A stretch of 64,000 bases of DNA, from assembly GCA_028551475.1 (NCBI GenBank), contig CM052358.1, forward strand, positions 18,688,853 through 18,752,852, read 5' to 3'. Below, in pieces: positions 1-13,343 of this stretch (its first letter is position 1; each line of letters begins with the position of its first letter). The stretch comes from Casuarina equisetifolia (Eukaryota; Streptophyta; Magnoliopsida; Fagales; Casuarinaceae). The translations under genes and the position numbers were made by a program. The notes beneath the pieces were generated by a model that saw only the letters and a program-made list of their open reading frames with translations, made no database searches and was not told where the DNA came from.

Positions 1-115
1 AGCAAAGCCCACGCTCAAGGACAGCAAGAAAGAAACAAAAAAGAAGACATTTTATACAACCTTTGAGGATTGGGTTATTCTCTCAGATTTTTAAACCTGT
101 ACGACTCACAGCGTC

Positions 116-1431
116 ATGGAAGTAAGCCTCTTCTTTTTCTCGATACTTCGCCGAAATTCTTGCTCTTATTCTTCTCCCTCGTCTTCTTCTTTTTGTTCTT
201 GGTACGTCAGAGGAAATTTACGTCTTGTTTGTGTTTTGTGAGTAGGATTATCGTCAGAGAAGTCATGTTCCTGCATTTGGGAGCTGGAACTGGAACGACG
301 ACCTGCCATTCACTCAGTGCTTTGAGTCAGCAAGGCAGGCCGGGTTGCTTCATTACAGCTACCCTGAAGAGCGTGATCTGTACGTTGCCGGTGATCTGTA
401 TGAGAATGATGTGGTCACACCCGCCGTGATCGTTGTTCCTCGTAGAAGGGTAAGCTAAAGGCAACCTTTGTGTTGCACTCTGAAGTCGCTTTGCTTCTTT
501 TTCCTTGAATTTTTCTGGCTAAGCAAACTGAAACTCGCTTAAACGATGAAGATTATCACTACAACTAGATCAAAGTTGCGAATTTTCCCGCATTTCTTGG
601 TATGGATGGAGCTCACTGGATGTGACTCCATAATTTTTTTTTTCTTTTTCTAATCTTTTTGTATGGAAGTAATCATGATGCTTTTGACATCATGTTGGGT
701 ACAAGTTTGGTGTGTGGAAATGATGCCTCCTTGTGTTTTTCTTGCACTGCACTTTTTCATGCATGATTGTATTAAAAGACTTGCCGACCCCCCCACCTTC
801 CAAAGAATAAAAAAGAGAAAAGGGAAAGTAAAGAAAAAATTTCCTCAAAAGATGGTCCTTCTTCAACGAAAAGATAAGCCCTGTTAGTGAAATGCAATTT
901 AGCCTTTACAGTTGCTTTCGCAATACGAAGTAAAGAAAAGAATCACAATCAAGCCAAAGAATCCTCGCAAATTACGTGTGAAGAGAAGTTTAGCTAGGCG
1001 TTACGTGTTTGAGAATGATTATGATTATGATTATGATTATGATTATGATTATGATGTGGGTGGCAATTGTAGACCAAAGTCAATGATCCTTATGCCAAGG
1101 AATCTATGAAGGAAAGCTGGGTCAGCTGCGAAGAGGAACCGCTGAGTCCAACTCCGCTGCCAAGGCCAACCCCGAAGCCTGTGGACGAAGACTTGTACAA
1201 GATCTCACCGGAGCTCCTCTATGCAAAGCGCAAAAAGGTAGAGCTCGAAAACCCCTTTACATTTTGCGTAATTATCATAAAAGTGACTTGTATATCCCTG
1301 AATTCATACTTTAGATCCTTTTTGACTCTCCACCGAAGCTTTACGCTCTTTTAATGTGCTTTTTTGTTCTTTCGTAGAAGAGAGGATTGGGTTTCTTTTC
1401 AAGCTGCTGGCTGCCTACCTGTGTTGCGTGA
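116..1431 (+). CDS. RIN4/NOI-family protein (RPM1-interacting protein 4-like), 4 exons, 138 aa
   Basis: Four exons, all phase 0: 116-121, 258-449, 1073-1237 and 1378-1431 (stop TGA 1429-1431), each bounded by GT and AG. Exon 1 encodes only Met-Glu; a tiny first exon is common in NOI genes. Exon 2 opens with RSHVPAFGSW, the PxFGxW core of the NOI domain (residues 7-12), which in RIN4 proteins is the site cut by the bacterial protease AvrRpt2. It continues through PFTQCFESAR (about 19-28) and DLYVAGDLYENDVVTP. Exon 3 is Pro-rich (SPTPLPRPTPKPVDEDLYK). Exon 4 ends in a Cys-containing tail, FFSSCWLPTCVA, resembling the acylated C terminus that anchors RIN4 relatives to the plasma membrane. Family members act as guarded immune regulators or exocyst-linked adaptors. 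The single N-terminal NOI and short length fit the small NOI proteins rather than two-NOI RIN4 itself. The domain call is firm, the exact function inferred. Confidence 0.85.
1015..1056 (+). repeat. GATTAT hexanucleotide microsatellite in intron 2 of the NOI gene
   Basis: About seven head-to-tail GATTAT units lie about 20 bases before the acceptor AG (1071-1072) of the NOI gene's third exon. Read in one frame the repeat would give a Tyr-Asp run, but that frame does not join the flanking exons, so it is treated as intronic. Confidence 0.85.
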
Positions 1432-2661
1432 AGATACGAGAAAGATGAGACGATGCATGAGTCAAGGACAATGTACATATATTAAGACCAAAAAACGCAA
1501 GAAAAAAAATAGTAGAAGCACATACTTTTTATGTTATCCATGTGTTTTGAGGATGTGTTGTTGTTTTGATGGATGTTTGGGGAGGTTGTTGTTCCACAGA
1601 GGATTATTGTTAATGATTAATGACTATATGGCGAGAGTTGATGTTTCCAAATCGGATGTTGTTCTGTTTTTTTTCTCATGTTTTTAGCCATCTCTTCTCT
1701 GCAATCTTAGTCAGTGACGGCAGGGTTTTGAGCGATGAAAGTGTAGGGAAAAGGCATGAAGAAGAGAGAAGAGAAAAAGGGGTGGCGTTAGGCGTGAAGT
1801 CGCATCTCTTGGGGTCTGAAAAGTGTTGGAATCATGCGTGATTCAAGCGGAGATCTGACAAAATGAACTGTAGACATGTGATCCTTTTATCGTAGAGCCA
1901 TGGCATTTCTGCGCTTCTGTTCTTTTGCTTTGACCAACAGACGCATGGGGAAAAGGGACAATCCTCTCCATTTGATGTTGTGACTGCTTTCGAAACCCAA
2001 AAAGCTACGAAACTACATGTCACAACTTCGACTTCCCTCCTTGTCTTTTCATCTGTGAATGCTAGAAACAAGCACAGACAAACACTTTCTCTGCCATTAT
2101 TTTAACCAATAACTTTACATGTACTTTTTGACTAAGACTGTTTTTACATCTGATCGCACTTCAGCAGCGAGTATCCTGATATGGTGAAACAGTCAATTAT
2201 ACATCACCCTGTTTTCTGTCCCCAGAAATCTCTGGCTTTGGATACTACCCCTGTTTTTTTTCTCTTTTCAGTGACTCTGCTTCTTGTCATCTTACTCTTT
2301 CACTCTGCCCTGTGGGCTTCTCTACGTGTCCAAGGCAGATCCGATTTTGTTGCATATAACAACGATCAACGATGTAAGCACGCAAAAAATGCAAATACCA
2401 ATTGACCCTTGTTCTTTTCTTGTTCTTAATTCTTCCAAAAAGATTAAAATATAGGGAAGAATTCATCAGGGCACACATGTCCAGCCTCTGCCTTTTGAAT
2501 GCAGGAACAATCTATTTGAATTTAAAATAAGTTCTGATTTCTCTACTCCCCTGGACTAGACAAAGCTAAAGTACAAAACTTACTAAAAAGAAAAAAGAAC
2601 GCAAAAATCTGGCTGGTGCCAAATGACCCGCCCTTCAATATCATTTGGATCACAGAAAATG
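1432..2661. other. Intergenic, tail-to-tail spacer between the NOI and TIC100 genes
   Basis: It holds the 3' UTRs of two convergent genes and no further gene I can support. The longer open frames here lack family similarity or splice context. Confidence 0.6.
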
Positions 2662-5600
2662 CTAAAGAGGAATAGACAGAGGGTCAATACATAAAGTCTC
2701 CCTGTATGGTTCCAAATAATGCACTGGCGTCTGCAAACACAATATGCTGTCAAAATCCCTCTCCGGTTCTCTATGCAGCCAACAGGAGCTCCTCCTTCCT
2801 GGCTCTGGTAGGCTTGTTTTGGAATTAACAGAAGCTGATGAACGCGATAGAATTTGAGACAATGAACCCAGTTGAGATAACCTTCCACTGGAATGTCTTC
2901 GCACTTGGACTTTACCATGCGTTTTCCCCATGGCCCTCAAGCGCCCATTTGAGCCAAATGCTGGGCGAAAACTGACTGAATCGACACTTCTCAGGAGTCT
3001 GCAGGAGTCCTCAACACATGAGGAAGAAGCTACCTTCTGCACCGATCTAGCTTCCTTCCATAATAAGAATGATCGTTGTAACATCGATGGCACCTGCAAA
3101 GCCAACAGGAAAATTTAGAAAACTAAAACATATTATGTCACTCTCACTAAATCAGCCTTTATTATAATCAAATAGAGAATCAACTACAACATCATAGAAA
3201 CAGTAGCTACAATCTCCCAAACAGACACCAATTGATGAGTATATAAGAGAACTCCAAAAGTGGACAGTAAGTAGTACACATCAATGTCCTGTTTGATAAA
3301 CAGTACATAGAAAACGAAAGAGAGAATATTTCGGTACTCCAAAAATCATTACTAAAGAATCCCTAACAAGTTTGAAGAAAAAAGAATTCGCGAAATCATA
3401 ATTGCATGAATGATGTTCTAATTGGGTTGCTTTTCCTAAGTCCAATCTACCTAAAGGTAAATGATATAGAAATTCATCATCCACTTTTTCTTAGATCAAT
3501 TTTGGCAAGAAAAGTTAGAAACTAATGTCATGAGAAACTATAACTCACCCCTGAAACAAGGCTACTAGAAGCAAATGACAGTGAAGATGTTGAAAATGGT
3601 GATTCGCCTGGTTTTTTCCCCTTTTTGTCATTAGTTGTTTGGTCCTGATCCGCGGTAACTGATCCGAAACTAGAAGGTGCAACATCATCCTCATCTTCTT
3701 CTTCTTCCTCCTCATATTCCTCTACTGCCTCTTCTACTGCAGATTTCTCACCTTGGTTGGCCAATGCGGAGGTATCTTCCTGCTCAGGCAAATCCATTTC
3801 CACCTTTTCCTCCTCTTTCTCTCTTATCTTCAGCTCCTCATCCATATCCTCAATGGTCTCTTCCAGACACAATTCAGCCTCTATCAGTTCCAGTTCTTTT
3901 TCAATCAACTTCATCTTCATCTCACCAGCTTTCTTCTTCTCTTCTGTCCATTTCTCTAGTTTATCAAACAATGGCTTGCATGCATTTTCCACTGCTGATA
4001 CGAGACGCATCCATATGCTTTCTTTCTTTGCAGTTTCATCTCTTCCAAAAAACTCATCAAAGCCCAGGGGTAGAAATTGAGCCTTCTCCGGGTCAACTTC
4101 TTCCCCAGTTTCCAGAGGTGGCTGCCAAAACAAGCGAAGTCCATATTTCTCATCCTCAATATAATTTATTAACCTTCCAGTTGGTGTGTGTAGTATGAGC
4201 GGATCTTCAGTATATATAAGCTTTGATGGATCATTGGGATCAGGCTCTGGCTCCTTATTGACAAGAACAAATTCCGGAGTGTCATCTGATCAAACAAACA
4301 GAAGTTACATCTAGAATAAATGATGCATTCTCACGTAAGCAGGACGACAAAAGAAGATATTTCTGGGGATCTAGACAAAGAAGCAGCTAACCTAGACAAG
4401 AAGAATAGAAGTATAACTAATCAAATCACATACTCAAGAGTTGAGTTTCTTATTTTCTTAATCCATCTCTTAAATCATTTTGATCTATGAGCCACATAAT
4501 TTTTGTTAAATTGCAACTCAATTAAAAGTAGCAAGAAAAATGAAAGGCATAAAAGCAACATTGATCTTTGTTGACCTTAAACCTTTTCAAGTCACCACAT
4601 TCTGAAGCCAGGTGGAACCTCTCACACCTTGAGAGATTTTGGGCCAAACCCACCTACAGAGATGAGGTAAGCTGAACAACAAAAGTGAAATATTTTGACA
4701 GAATCTTTTTTGTCCCTAACACCAAATAAAACAGTTTTGACGTAGTCTTTAAATTATTAGCAAATACGATCAAATGAACATAAACAGTCAAAAGGAATAA
4801 TTTTATCTTAGGAGTCAAATCCTAAAGATAGTTGCTTAATGCAACATAAATTCTGAATGTCTAAGTAGGAAATCAAATAATCTTTTTTTGAAGCAACACA
4901 TCTCACATTTTCCCCTAAAAATTAATTTTCCAGTCTCTAGACAAAAGCAGTTATAACACTTTGAAGGATGCACAAGGATGCACTAAGTCTCTTAATGAGG
5001 GCTACCTACTACTGCTATTTTTTACTCGGGAAAACATTTAGGTAACTACTGGTGAGGAAACCCTTGTAAGGGAAGACAAGACAGTGTTCTTCTGAAGAGG
5101 GAAGAAAAAGAAACTAATACCTTTGGACCACCAGTATTCAAGCTCAGCAGGCATGGGTATTCTCAGTGGTGCTTTATAGAAGGAATTTAACCACATTTCC
5201 CTCTCCTGATCCACCTCTTGTACATATGTTTTCCAATAATCAGGAACCTGCCACCAACTTATATTCATTGCTTGTTTCTTTGACTGATCCAAAGATAAGT
5301 TAAAGATGGGATTTGACTTACCTCATAGAACTGACTAATGAAACCTGGTGCCATCCACACGTCTTCTTCTTCATAAAAATATGGATGTGTAGGATCACTG
5401 TATGGACCTCTCTCTTCCCTAACCACTGCGCAAGAACAAAAATGTAAGTCACAATCCAAATAAAGATAATACACAAACAATATCGTGATATGGACTAGAT
5501 CTAAATCAAGCAAAAATATTGATTGCAATTCCCAAACACGGAATAAGATAATTAAATTAAGTTAAACTTGCATACAGTGAAAGATCCAGAAACAGGACTT

Positions 5601-8600
5601 AGGTGCCGATCAGGACTATCACTATTATCCGACAGAACAAACCATGTTCAAACCAACAACCAATACAATGTCCAAGAGGTTGATTAAAATGCATTCCAAC
5701 AATGAACACTTTATGCACCAAACATTGCTTCCTCCATATATGACTGATGTCTTAACCAATATAGCAATGATCACCTTCAAGTCTATTATCTGTTCCAAAC
5801 TAGCAAATTTCTCGGTAATCCACCAACAATCACATTGAAAAATTGAATTTGAGCGTCCAGTACATAGACACTAGTGTACTTCATGAATTTATTTTCAATC
5901 TGATTATAAATAGTTTTGGAAAGACATACTTCCATCAGGCTTGTTCACAAACATCCGAGCCTTGGCAGCAGCTACTTCTGCTATGCCTGAATGCAGCTGA
6001 GAGGAAAAAAGCACGAGAGACATATCTCTTCAAAAGTTTGTATATGCTACAAACTAATAATAATAATAACACAAAATAATAACAGTTTATAGAGTACCGC
6101 ACAAATATCTTCATCACAACCAGTGGAATCCTGCAATAGCTCCCCAAAGTAGAACCTACCCTGAACACAAACAAACCCATGATATTATGGGTCAAAGACA
6201 CTAACTACACAACAGCTTTATATCTCACAACATGTGCGTAAGAGATTCATTTTGCATTCACCATGGAAGCAAAGCCCTCCATGATCATAGCTTTTGTAAA
6301 CAAAAGAAATGAAATCAAGGAAGTTGAGCCCTCAAAGTGGTGCCTAGTATCTCATCCACCTACATATATGGTACGCTCATTGACTTCATAAACACCACAT
6401 CCATGCATTCTGCCATGCTTCCACTGACCAGCATAGCGATAACGACCCTTCTCCCTGCAGTAGAAGATAATAATCAATAACTGCATTACATGCCTCCAGC
6501 CAAAAATTTATCCTTGTGATTTCAACATCAACGAAATGCTAAATGTCTGAGCAGAAGAAAAGGAAAATCCTACTTATGAATGAACGGATATAAGGTCCAA
6601 TCAAACTAGCATCTACACCATGGCTTATTAATTACTTAACTAGACTCCTTTTGGCACCTGAGGTGCAGATCATAAATGTGAGTATTCACTGGTCTCCAAA
6701 AGTCACATCAAGGAGATTCTTTTATAATATAATGAATATATAAAGCTCTCACATGAAATAGAGACAAACTTCCTGATGGTAAACAAATAAATCTTTTAGC
6801 ATGCTGTTCAGGCACTAAAATGTAGTCTTTAACTGGCAACTTCTTTGGGACTTTCCCTTGCCATTTCTTCTTCTGATTCCTTGTTCTAATATCAGGTTCT
6901 CCAGTACTAATACTATCAAATATGCTTCCCATATATATCATTTTACTTAATATATCTTAAGATTGAAGCATATGAGAATGACCCCAGCAATGACACCTAC
7001 TAAACCCTCAAGATTGTTTAGTAGCAATGCACATGCTCAGAACATAAGTTCATTTCCCACCAAATACAATTTAAGTGCAGTGTAGTAAGCTTCAGAAGAG
7101 ACAAACTCAGCATAGGATCACATTGGCATCCTACTTAAGTAAGATTCAACAGTCAAATATCACAACAAAAATATTAATGGGTGACGACATTCAAACAGTG
7201 GACAATATTGCTGGACAAAAGCAACATACTGAAAAAGAAACAGCGAACTCAACACTAAAACTTACGGTTTCCTCCCAAATTGTTTGATCCACTCATTGCT
7301 TTCATAAAATGGTATTTCATACTCCCCATCAACAAGCTGGATAGTATCTTCAATATCCATCTCCAGCCATTTTTTGTCCTCTGGGGTCATATAATCCCTT
7401 GATATTATTTTCCCTTCAGCACGCATCTTTGCTTCGAGCCTGGAAAATGAGTAACAAGCAATTAGGAATTATTTACTTTTGAAATAGTTATTTGTTGTCC
7501 AAGCGCTGGGACATGATGTGACCTTATTGAAACATATCTAGGAATCATAAACATACTTGGAACCTGGCACAGGTTCTATATCGGGTATGTCAACTTCAAC
7601 AACACCATGACCCTCCATGGCATTTTGAAGCCATTCACCTTCGTACCTATGATATTCCAAAAACGTAAATCAGAGCCAGAGCATATTATGAGGATCTAAT
7701 TACATTCTAACTAGCTGATACAGTATCATAATCCTTGTCTTACCAAGCTAGATAGCTCAATCCCCAGAAGTATCATCCAGTCAAGACGTGATAAAAGAAA
7801 AACAGGTTTTGACCATAACAAAAGAAGAAACAAAAAAAAAAAAAAAAAAAGAACTTGGAGACCTTGATATATTTTATGCACAAAGCCTCAAATTTGGAAA
7901 ATTTCCTTTGTAGTTCTTGAAGTTAGTGAAGCCTTTTCACCTTATTCCGTACAATATTTTCTTTTGCCATTCACTTCACTAAATTAAGACAAGACATTCA
8001 ACTTATGGTAGACCTACACCTGTGCAAATTGGACGCACTAATAATTAATTGGTAAGTATTTTAAATTGCTTAATGTCTACTTATCCTTCATAAAATAAAA
8101 CACTCATAACAAAATACGTAGTGTGTCTTTTGGGATTATCATGTTCTTCTGGGTTCATCTCGAAATTTGATATGAATATGTCAAGTAGAGAAGTGAAACA
8201 CCAGTACCGTTACCTCTTAAATGGCAATGTATACTATGCGTCAAACAGTGTGCTACTCAATGATATAAAACAATCCTACTATTTCCTTGTTTTCTCAAGT
8301 TTCATAGCACAACTTAGAATTTTTCAACATTGTTGCCATGCTTTATCTGGCCCAAGTTAAGACGGAGAAAGTACGATCATAGATGCTTGATAAAAGCATG
8401 GTTGAGATAGCTTTTATGAAGAAAATAAATACCTGACCAGCCCTTGTTCAGCGACAAATACACCTTTTCCATGAGCCAAGTCATCCCAAAGAGTGCCTTC
8501 ATACCTTGAAAGAAAGTCCATCATCTAAAATAATAAGCCATAATAGAAGCCAAAGCTGTTAAAAGAATGGAAATGACTAACCACTAAGAACAACGGCAGT

Positions 8601-9778
8601 AATCTCCTCAGAGATACAGAGAAGAACACATATCTCATCCCATAATCATTGAGAAATACTCATTTCGATGACTTGGTTGGGCATATGAGGAAAAAACATA
8701 TTGTACAAACCTCACAAATCGCCAAAATATAGCATTATATTACGCGAACTAAAGAAAAAGATGAAAGGACAGCAAATTAGCACCATTGTTTCATAGGTAT
8801 CCATAATCATGGCCACAAATACACGTCTCCCATCAGAATCGAAGCTCAGCCACTTGAAAAACATGACACAAAAATCCTTAACGCGAAAAGTGGGCCAATC
8901 AAAAGCAATGCATTGCGCATCAAAATTGGCAAAGCCTTTGTAATCCTAAAGCTATGACTCTGTACAACTAAGACAACGAATGCCTATACAACACGAACCT
9001 AGAAACAAACGAACCACTCGGCTCTAACAGAATTTCCACATGCATGGTATGTCAATCGAATTTCACAGAACAGAGAATAGGAACACATAAGATCAAATAC
9101 ATACGTGCTTCCATCCTCGAAAACGTAGCTGACCCAGGTGAGAAACTCCTCAATCCTATCCAATTCCTCGATGACAGCCTTGGGCTTCTTAATATCGGGG
9201 TGGTTGTCCGTAATAACCGGGTAATGCTTTCGATACGGCACATAGAATGGCGCAATGGGAGGGTCTCGGCCGGCCTTGAGCTCTTCATTGACTATATCCC
9301 AGTCTTCCTCGTCGGCCCAGACGGGGTCCCACCCCGGCTTGGTCATGGCGAGCGGAGCGTCGGCCCAGAACTCCTTCAGGTCCTCCTCTTTCCAGTTCTC
9401 TGGGTCCTCGGGAAAGTCATAGAGTTCCTCATAGGAGGCCTTTTTTCTGCGTTCCTCTTCCGCCGGCCTATTCTGCTCCAGGTTCTCAAGGACCCGCATG
9501 AACCGCCGGATATTGACTTCACGGGTATTCTCTGAGTCAGGCGGCTCCACGCCAGGAGGAATATAGGTGGAAGGCTTCTCTTCAGAGCCATCATCAGTAG
9601 CATAGGAGTCGTCGGAGTCATAATCAGAGTCGTCGTCGTTGGAATCAGAGGAGATATTTTCTGCATCTGGGTCTTCGTCCCCTTGGTCTGATTTTTTCCC
9701 ATTTCGTTGATCTCTCTGTTCTTCATCTTGTCGTTGGCGTACTGAGTCAGTGGTACTGCCTGAGTCTTGGTTTGCCAT
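2662..9778 (-). CDS. TIC100: TIC100 / EMB1211, MORN-repeat protein of the chloroplast TIC complex, 11 exons, 876 aa
   Basis: Exons in coding order: 9105-9778, 8433-8504, 7557-7646, 7266-7439, 6364-6454, 6098-6160, 5930-5996, 5322-5425, 5121-5247, 3549-4285 and 2662-3093. All junctions are GT-AG and the frame stays open for 876 codons, against about 871 in Arabidopsis. Domains: an acidic, Ser/Asp-rich N terminus (about 30-95); a conserved block with EMTKPGWDPVWADE-like sequence (here LAMTKPGWDPVWADEEDWD); MORN repeats near 226 (YEGTLWDDLAHGKGV), 250 (YEGEWLQNAMEGHG) and 343 (YAGQWKHGRMHGCGVYEVN); a charged coiled-coil-like stretch (about 590-660); an acidic tract; and a basic C-terminal tail. 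TIC100 is known with TIC20-I, TIC56 and TIC214 in a 1-MDa inner-envelope complex for preprotein import, and its loss is embryo-lethal. The start at 9778 gives MANQ, matching the MANE start of the Arabidopsis protein; an in-frame ATG lies 30 codons upstream. Introns are AT-rich and otherwise unremarkable. Confidence 0.97.
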
Positions 9779-12700
9779 TGTAGTCTGCAAGCAAGTCTGA
9801 GTAGAAGAAGCGGAGGATAAGGTAGTAAGGTGAGGCAGTGTCAGTGCTAAGCGATAGTACCAGAGCAAACGCTACCTCCACACTCCTACTCGGTGAAGAT
9901 GGAGGGTTTTGTGGGTTTCACGTCCTCAGAGGCTTATTGGGCCCTATAATGGGCTTGGGCTTGGGCTTCAATGATTAATATATAATTCGTTTTTGGAAGT
10001 TTGACACTAATGCCGTGCTAATACTTAAGATGCTAAGTTCATTAGCTTCTTTAAACTTACCATATTGAGAACATGGGTATTACTAAGATCCGGATAATAA
10101 ATTTCAAATTATGAAGTAATTTATTAATTATATCATTTATAAGATAATAGATTTTACTATATTTTAATTAACTTTTGAATTTGTATTAAAATCAAAATTC
10201 TTCTCAATACTCTTATACACTTCAATTGATTAAGTCTAAGCATTTTCACGTAATGTGATACCATAATTGTTTGATAGTTTAATCATGATACTAAAGAAGA
10301 GTGTTAAGATATGAGTAATAATAATTAAAAATTTGGTAAGAAAGTTATTAAAAATCTTGTTTATAAAATAATAAGTTCACTACTTTTTAGATCAATTTTT
10401 AAATTAAATAATAAGTCTTTTAGTAAAGCATGGTCATAAAATATCTATGGGAAAGATTTGAAAGACCGATTAAAGGATCAAATTTGGATTGCTAATAATT
10501 TGCAAAAATGTTGAACGCGAGAATTTGGCGTCAAATATTAAGGCATATGCCTCAAAATTGTGGAAGACAAGGCCAACTAAAGATGAAAATTTGATGGGTG
10601 TGGAGAATTATGGGCAATTAAGAACTATGCTTTTGCGTGCTTGAAGAGCACACTGACACGGGGACCAACACAAAGGAATGAGTGGAGGGTGTAGGCTCGA
10701 TGATCATAACCCAATATTTTGTCCAGCTTTCTATTTAATGTGCGACCATCACTTAAAGTTTGCACCTGTTCGATGTGACATTTGGTCCTCGTATGACACC
10801 CTTTCATAAAACCTCAATTTTTGGGAGGTGGGATTTATCTTCTGTCCGAGGCTGAGACCCGAGGAAGTTGATCAGTAGAGGAGGGTCTAGGCACCTTGAC
10901 AGATCAATTACCATCTTACAGAAACAAATAAACCAGAAGGCACATAAAGAGCGAGGAAGGTAAAGGTGGGACTTTGTAGATAAAGGTGGGATTTGAGCCA
11001 CTGTCTCACCACCCGGAACCCTGTAGTTCATGAAGGACTGGAGCCTAAAGCGGCCGTGTCTTGCAACTCAGAAGCCCTGAACCTGGGCCTGAAGAAAATT
11101 ACATTGGCAGGTGATTCTCTCACCATAATACCTGCATCCAGGTGTTAACTTTAGCCCCATAATTTGAGGAATGAGCCACTTCTTATGGGTTTTCAAGACG
11201 AATTCTCTAGGACCACCTAGTTCTTTGTCTGTCTTCTTTTCTCCTTGTTAACTTTCTCACCAAACAACGTTTATCCCTTTGCCATGGACCACCAGGTAAA
11301 TGACAATTGCCAAACATAGTTTTGTACGTTTTTCAGGAAAACCAAACTCCCTCTGTCTTATTGCCAAACGACACACCCGTCGGTTTCTTCAGACCAGACG
11401 ACTGACCATGGAGACGATCGGAAACGGCAGTTCTAGGCGTGCACCGGCCCCTATCAACGTTCGATTTTCGGAATTGTTGTCCAGCTTTCTTCTCAGTATA
11501 TGGATCGCTATCGGTTCCAGAAAAGGAAAAGGGGAAAAACTCATCAGGCATTGCACATCGTAGTGACTAGTTCGTCTTCGCTTTTGCTCATGAAAAGAAA
11601 GTTTATTCAACATATGTAAATTAATTGTTGCTTATACACGTATTCAATGTCGAATTTGGAACTTCAACATCTGTTCCCAATTTAGCCAAACACTTATGAA
11701 TTACTTTTGTTACAAATTATATTTGGTTTATACAGTCCCAAAGCTTAATACTTGTTCTTCACCCTGAGAACTTATCGTTAATAATTTGTCACCATTCTAA
11801 GCATTGCTTAATATATTGGCTTTAGCGGGTCCGAATGGGTCAGGCTGCTTACTTTTATCCGGCAAACATTTCTTCTTTTTACTGGCACTTTTTCCGGGAT
11901 CACAGGCAGGTCAAAGTCTTTGGCATTCCTAGTTCTTCCCCACCCTTAAGGTGGTAAATGGTCCACACCCATGTTTATTTATTTTCGTAGTGCTTTGATT
12001 TTGATGGAGATACAAACAAATTTGACTCAAAAGGGTGTTCTGTTGAGAGCTCAACAGTAGGTTCAATGACAACCCAGAATTTCTTTTTGGCAGAAGCAAA
12101 AAGGGTGAAAGAGATTGAGTAAATTCTACCTTGATATGGATGAAGGAAAAATATTAGCTTAAAATTGTCCCACAAACTTTTAATACTCAAAGGGGTTGAT
12201 GAAATGACTCTAGTAAATATGTGGGGATACACAGTCAATCATTGACAGAGTTATTCCATCTTTTTCTCAGACTATATCCAATGATTTCTGGGAAGATGTC
12301 TTCCCTTTTCCATTTTCCCCTCTGCCTTTTCTTTCTCTCCTTCCTTTTTGGCTTTCCTTCCACCCATGATGCCCAACATAATAAGCTAAACAAGTGTTAA
12401 GTAAAGTTGTAGGAGAAGCAATTCAGGTGATTAATAAGCCTGGGGACATAACGATTGGTATCCAAACAAGAGAAGAATCACGCCTTTAAAGCTCTGAACG
12501 CCATTGAATGGGGAACGATCGGAGTTACTAAGACGAAATGAGAGACCCAAGGAGCCCCACAAAGTCGATAAACACATGCAGAGAAATAAAGCCCCAGCGT
12601 ATGCTCCACAGGTTTTGATCGCAGATAGAGACGAGACCCTCTCAGTACGTACTATGCCTCAACCTTGCTTTATCTCTAGCGTGGGGCACAACGAGATAGA

Positions 12701-13343
12701 TAGCGCCCGTCAAACTGCTTTCTCTGTGTTGGTAAAGCCACAGATGCTTTTATGGTAGCGTCGACGAACCAAGTTAGCGTGGACCATCCAAATTGTTTAA
12801 GTTTGGTGATTTCCCAATTAACAAAACCCCTCGTTTGTTTTCTCAGAAAATGTGAGGAAAACATGTGGTATGTCAATGGGGTTTTTTCAGATTAAACTAT
12901 GTGCAGATAACATGGTTATTTTCTAGGAAGAGAGAGAGAGAGAGAGAGGAAAACAGCAAATATTCTTTGTGATAAAGAAAGATTGATGATCGAAGGAGGA
13001 AGCCACAGCAAAATGTGGAGGGAACATTCCGAGGTCACGCTATGACCGAAGTCGGATTATAAAAACGCTTCAACTTTCTTGCAGATAATCTTGATTCCTT
13101 AGCTTTCTTCTACTCAATAATCATCTCCTACAGCAGCCAGATAATAATATACATAACTTTAACAACATATTTCTTCAAAAGCCTCGCAGAGTAACAAAGA
13201 AAAAGGATAAAGAAAAGAGCAACTAGGATGGGTAACTCGTCTTGGCACTTCCGACTGCTAATGCTCTGCCGTTTTCTTGAGTCACTAACTTGTCACGTAA
13301 AATTAATTACATGGAGGAAAAAGAAGCACAAGGTTAATCTTAT
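9779..13343. other. Intergenic region upstream of TIC100
   Basis: It includes the TIC100 5' leader and promoter, a very AT-rich stretch (about 9980-10440) and a short GA repeat (about 12930-12949). The end near 13343 is the 3' side of the EAR-motif gene. Open frames at 10.6-11.6 kb and 12.5 kb start at non-ATG codons or lie on both strands at once, with no family match. I see no supported gene. Confidence 0.5.

Noticed and set aside
1015-1109. Tyr-Asp repeat as coding sequence
   Set aside because: The frame does not connect to either NOI exon and is explained by an intronic GATTAT microsatellite.
3677-4198. 173-codon plus-strand frame rich in Leu, Pro and His
   Set aside because: It is antisense to the Glu/Lys-rich exon 10 of TIC100; the composition is the mirror of acidic and charged codons.
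9044-9535. 163-codon plus-strand frame
   Set aside because: Antisense to TIC100 exon 1, which has clear conservation on the minus strand.
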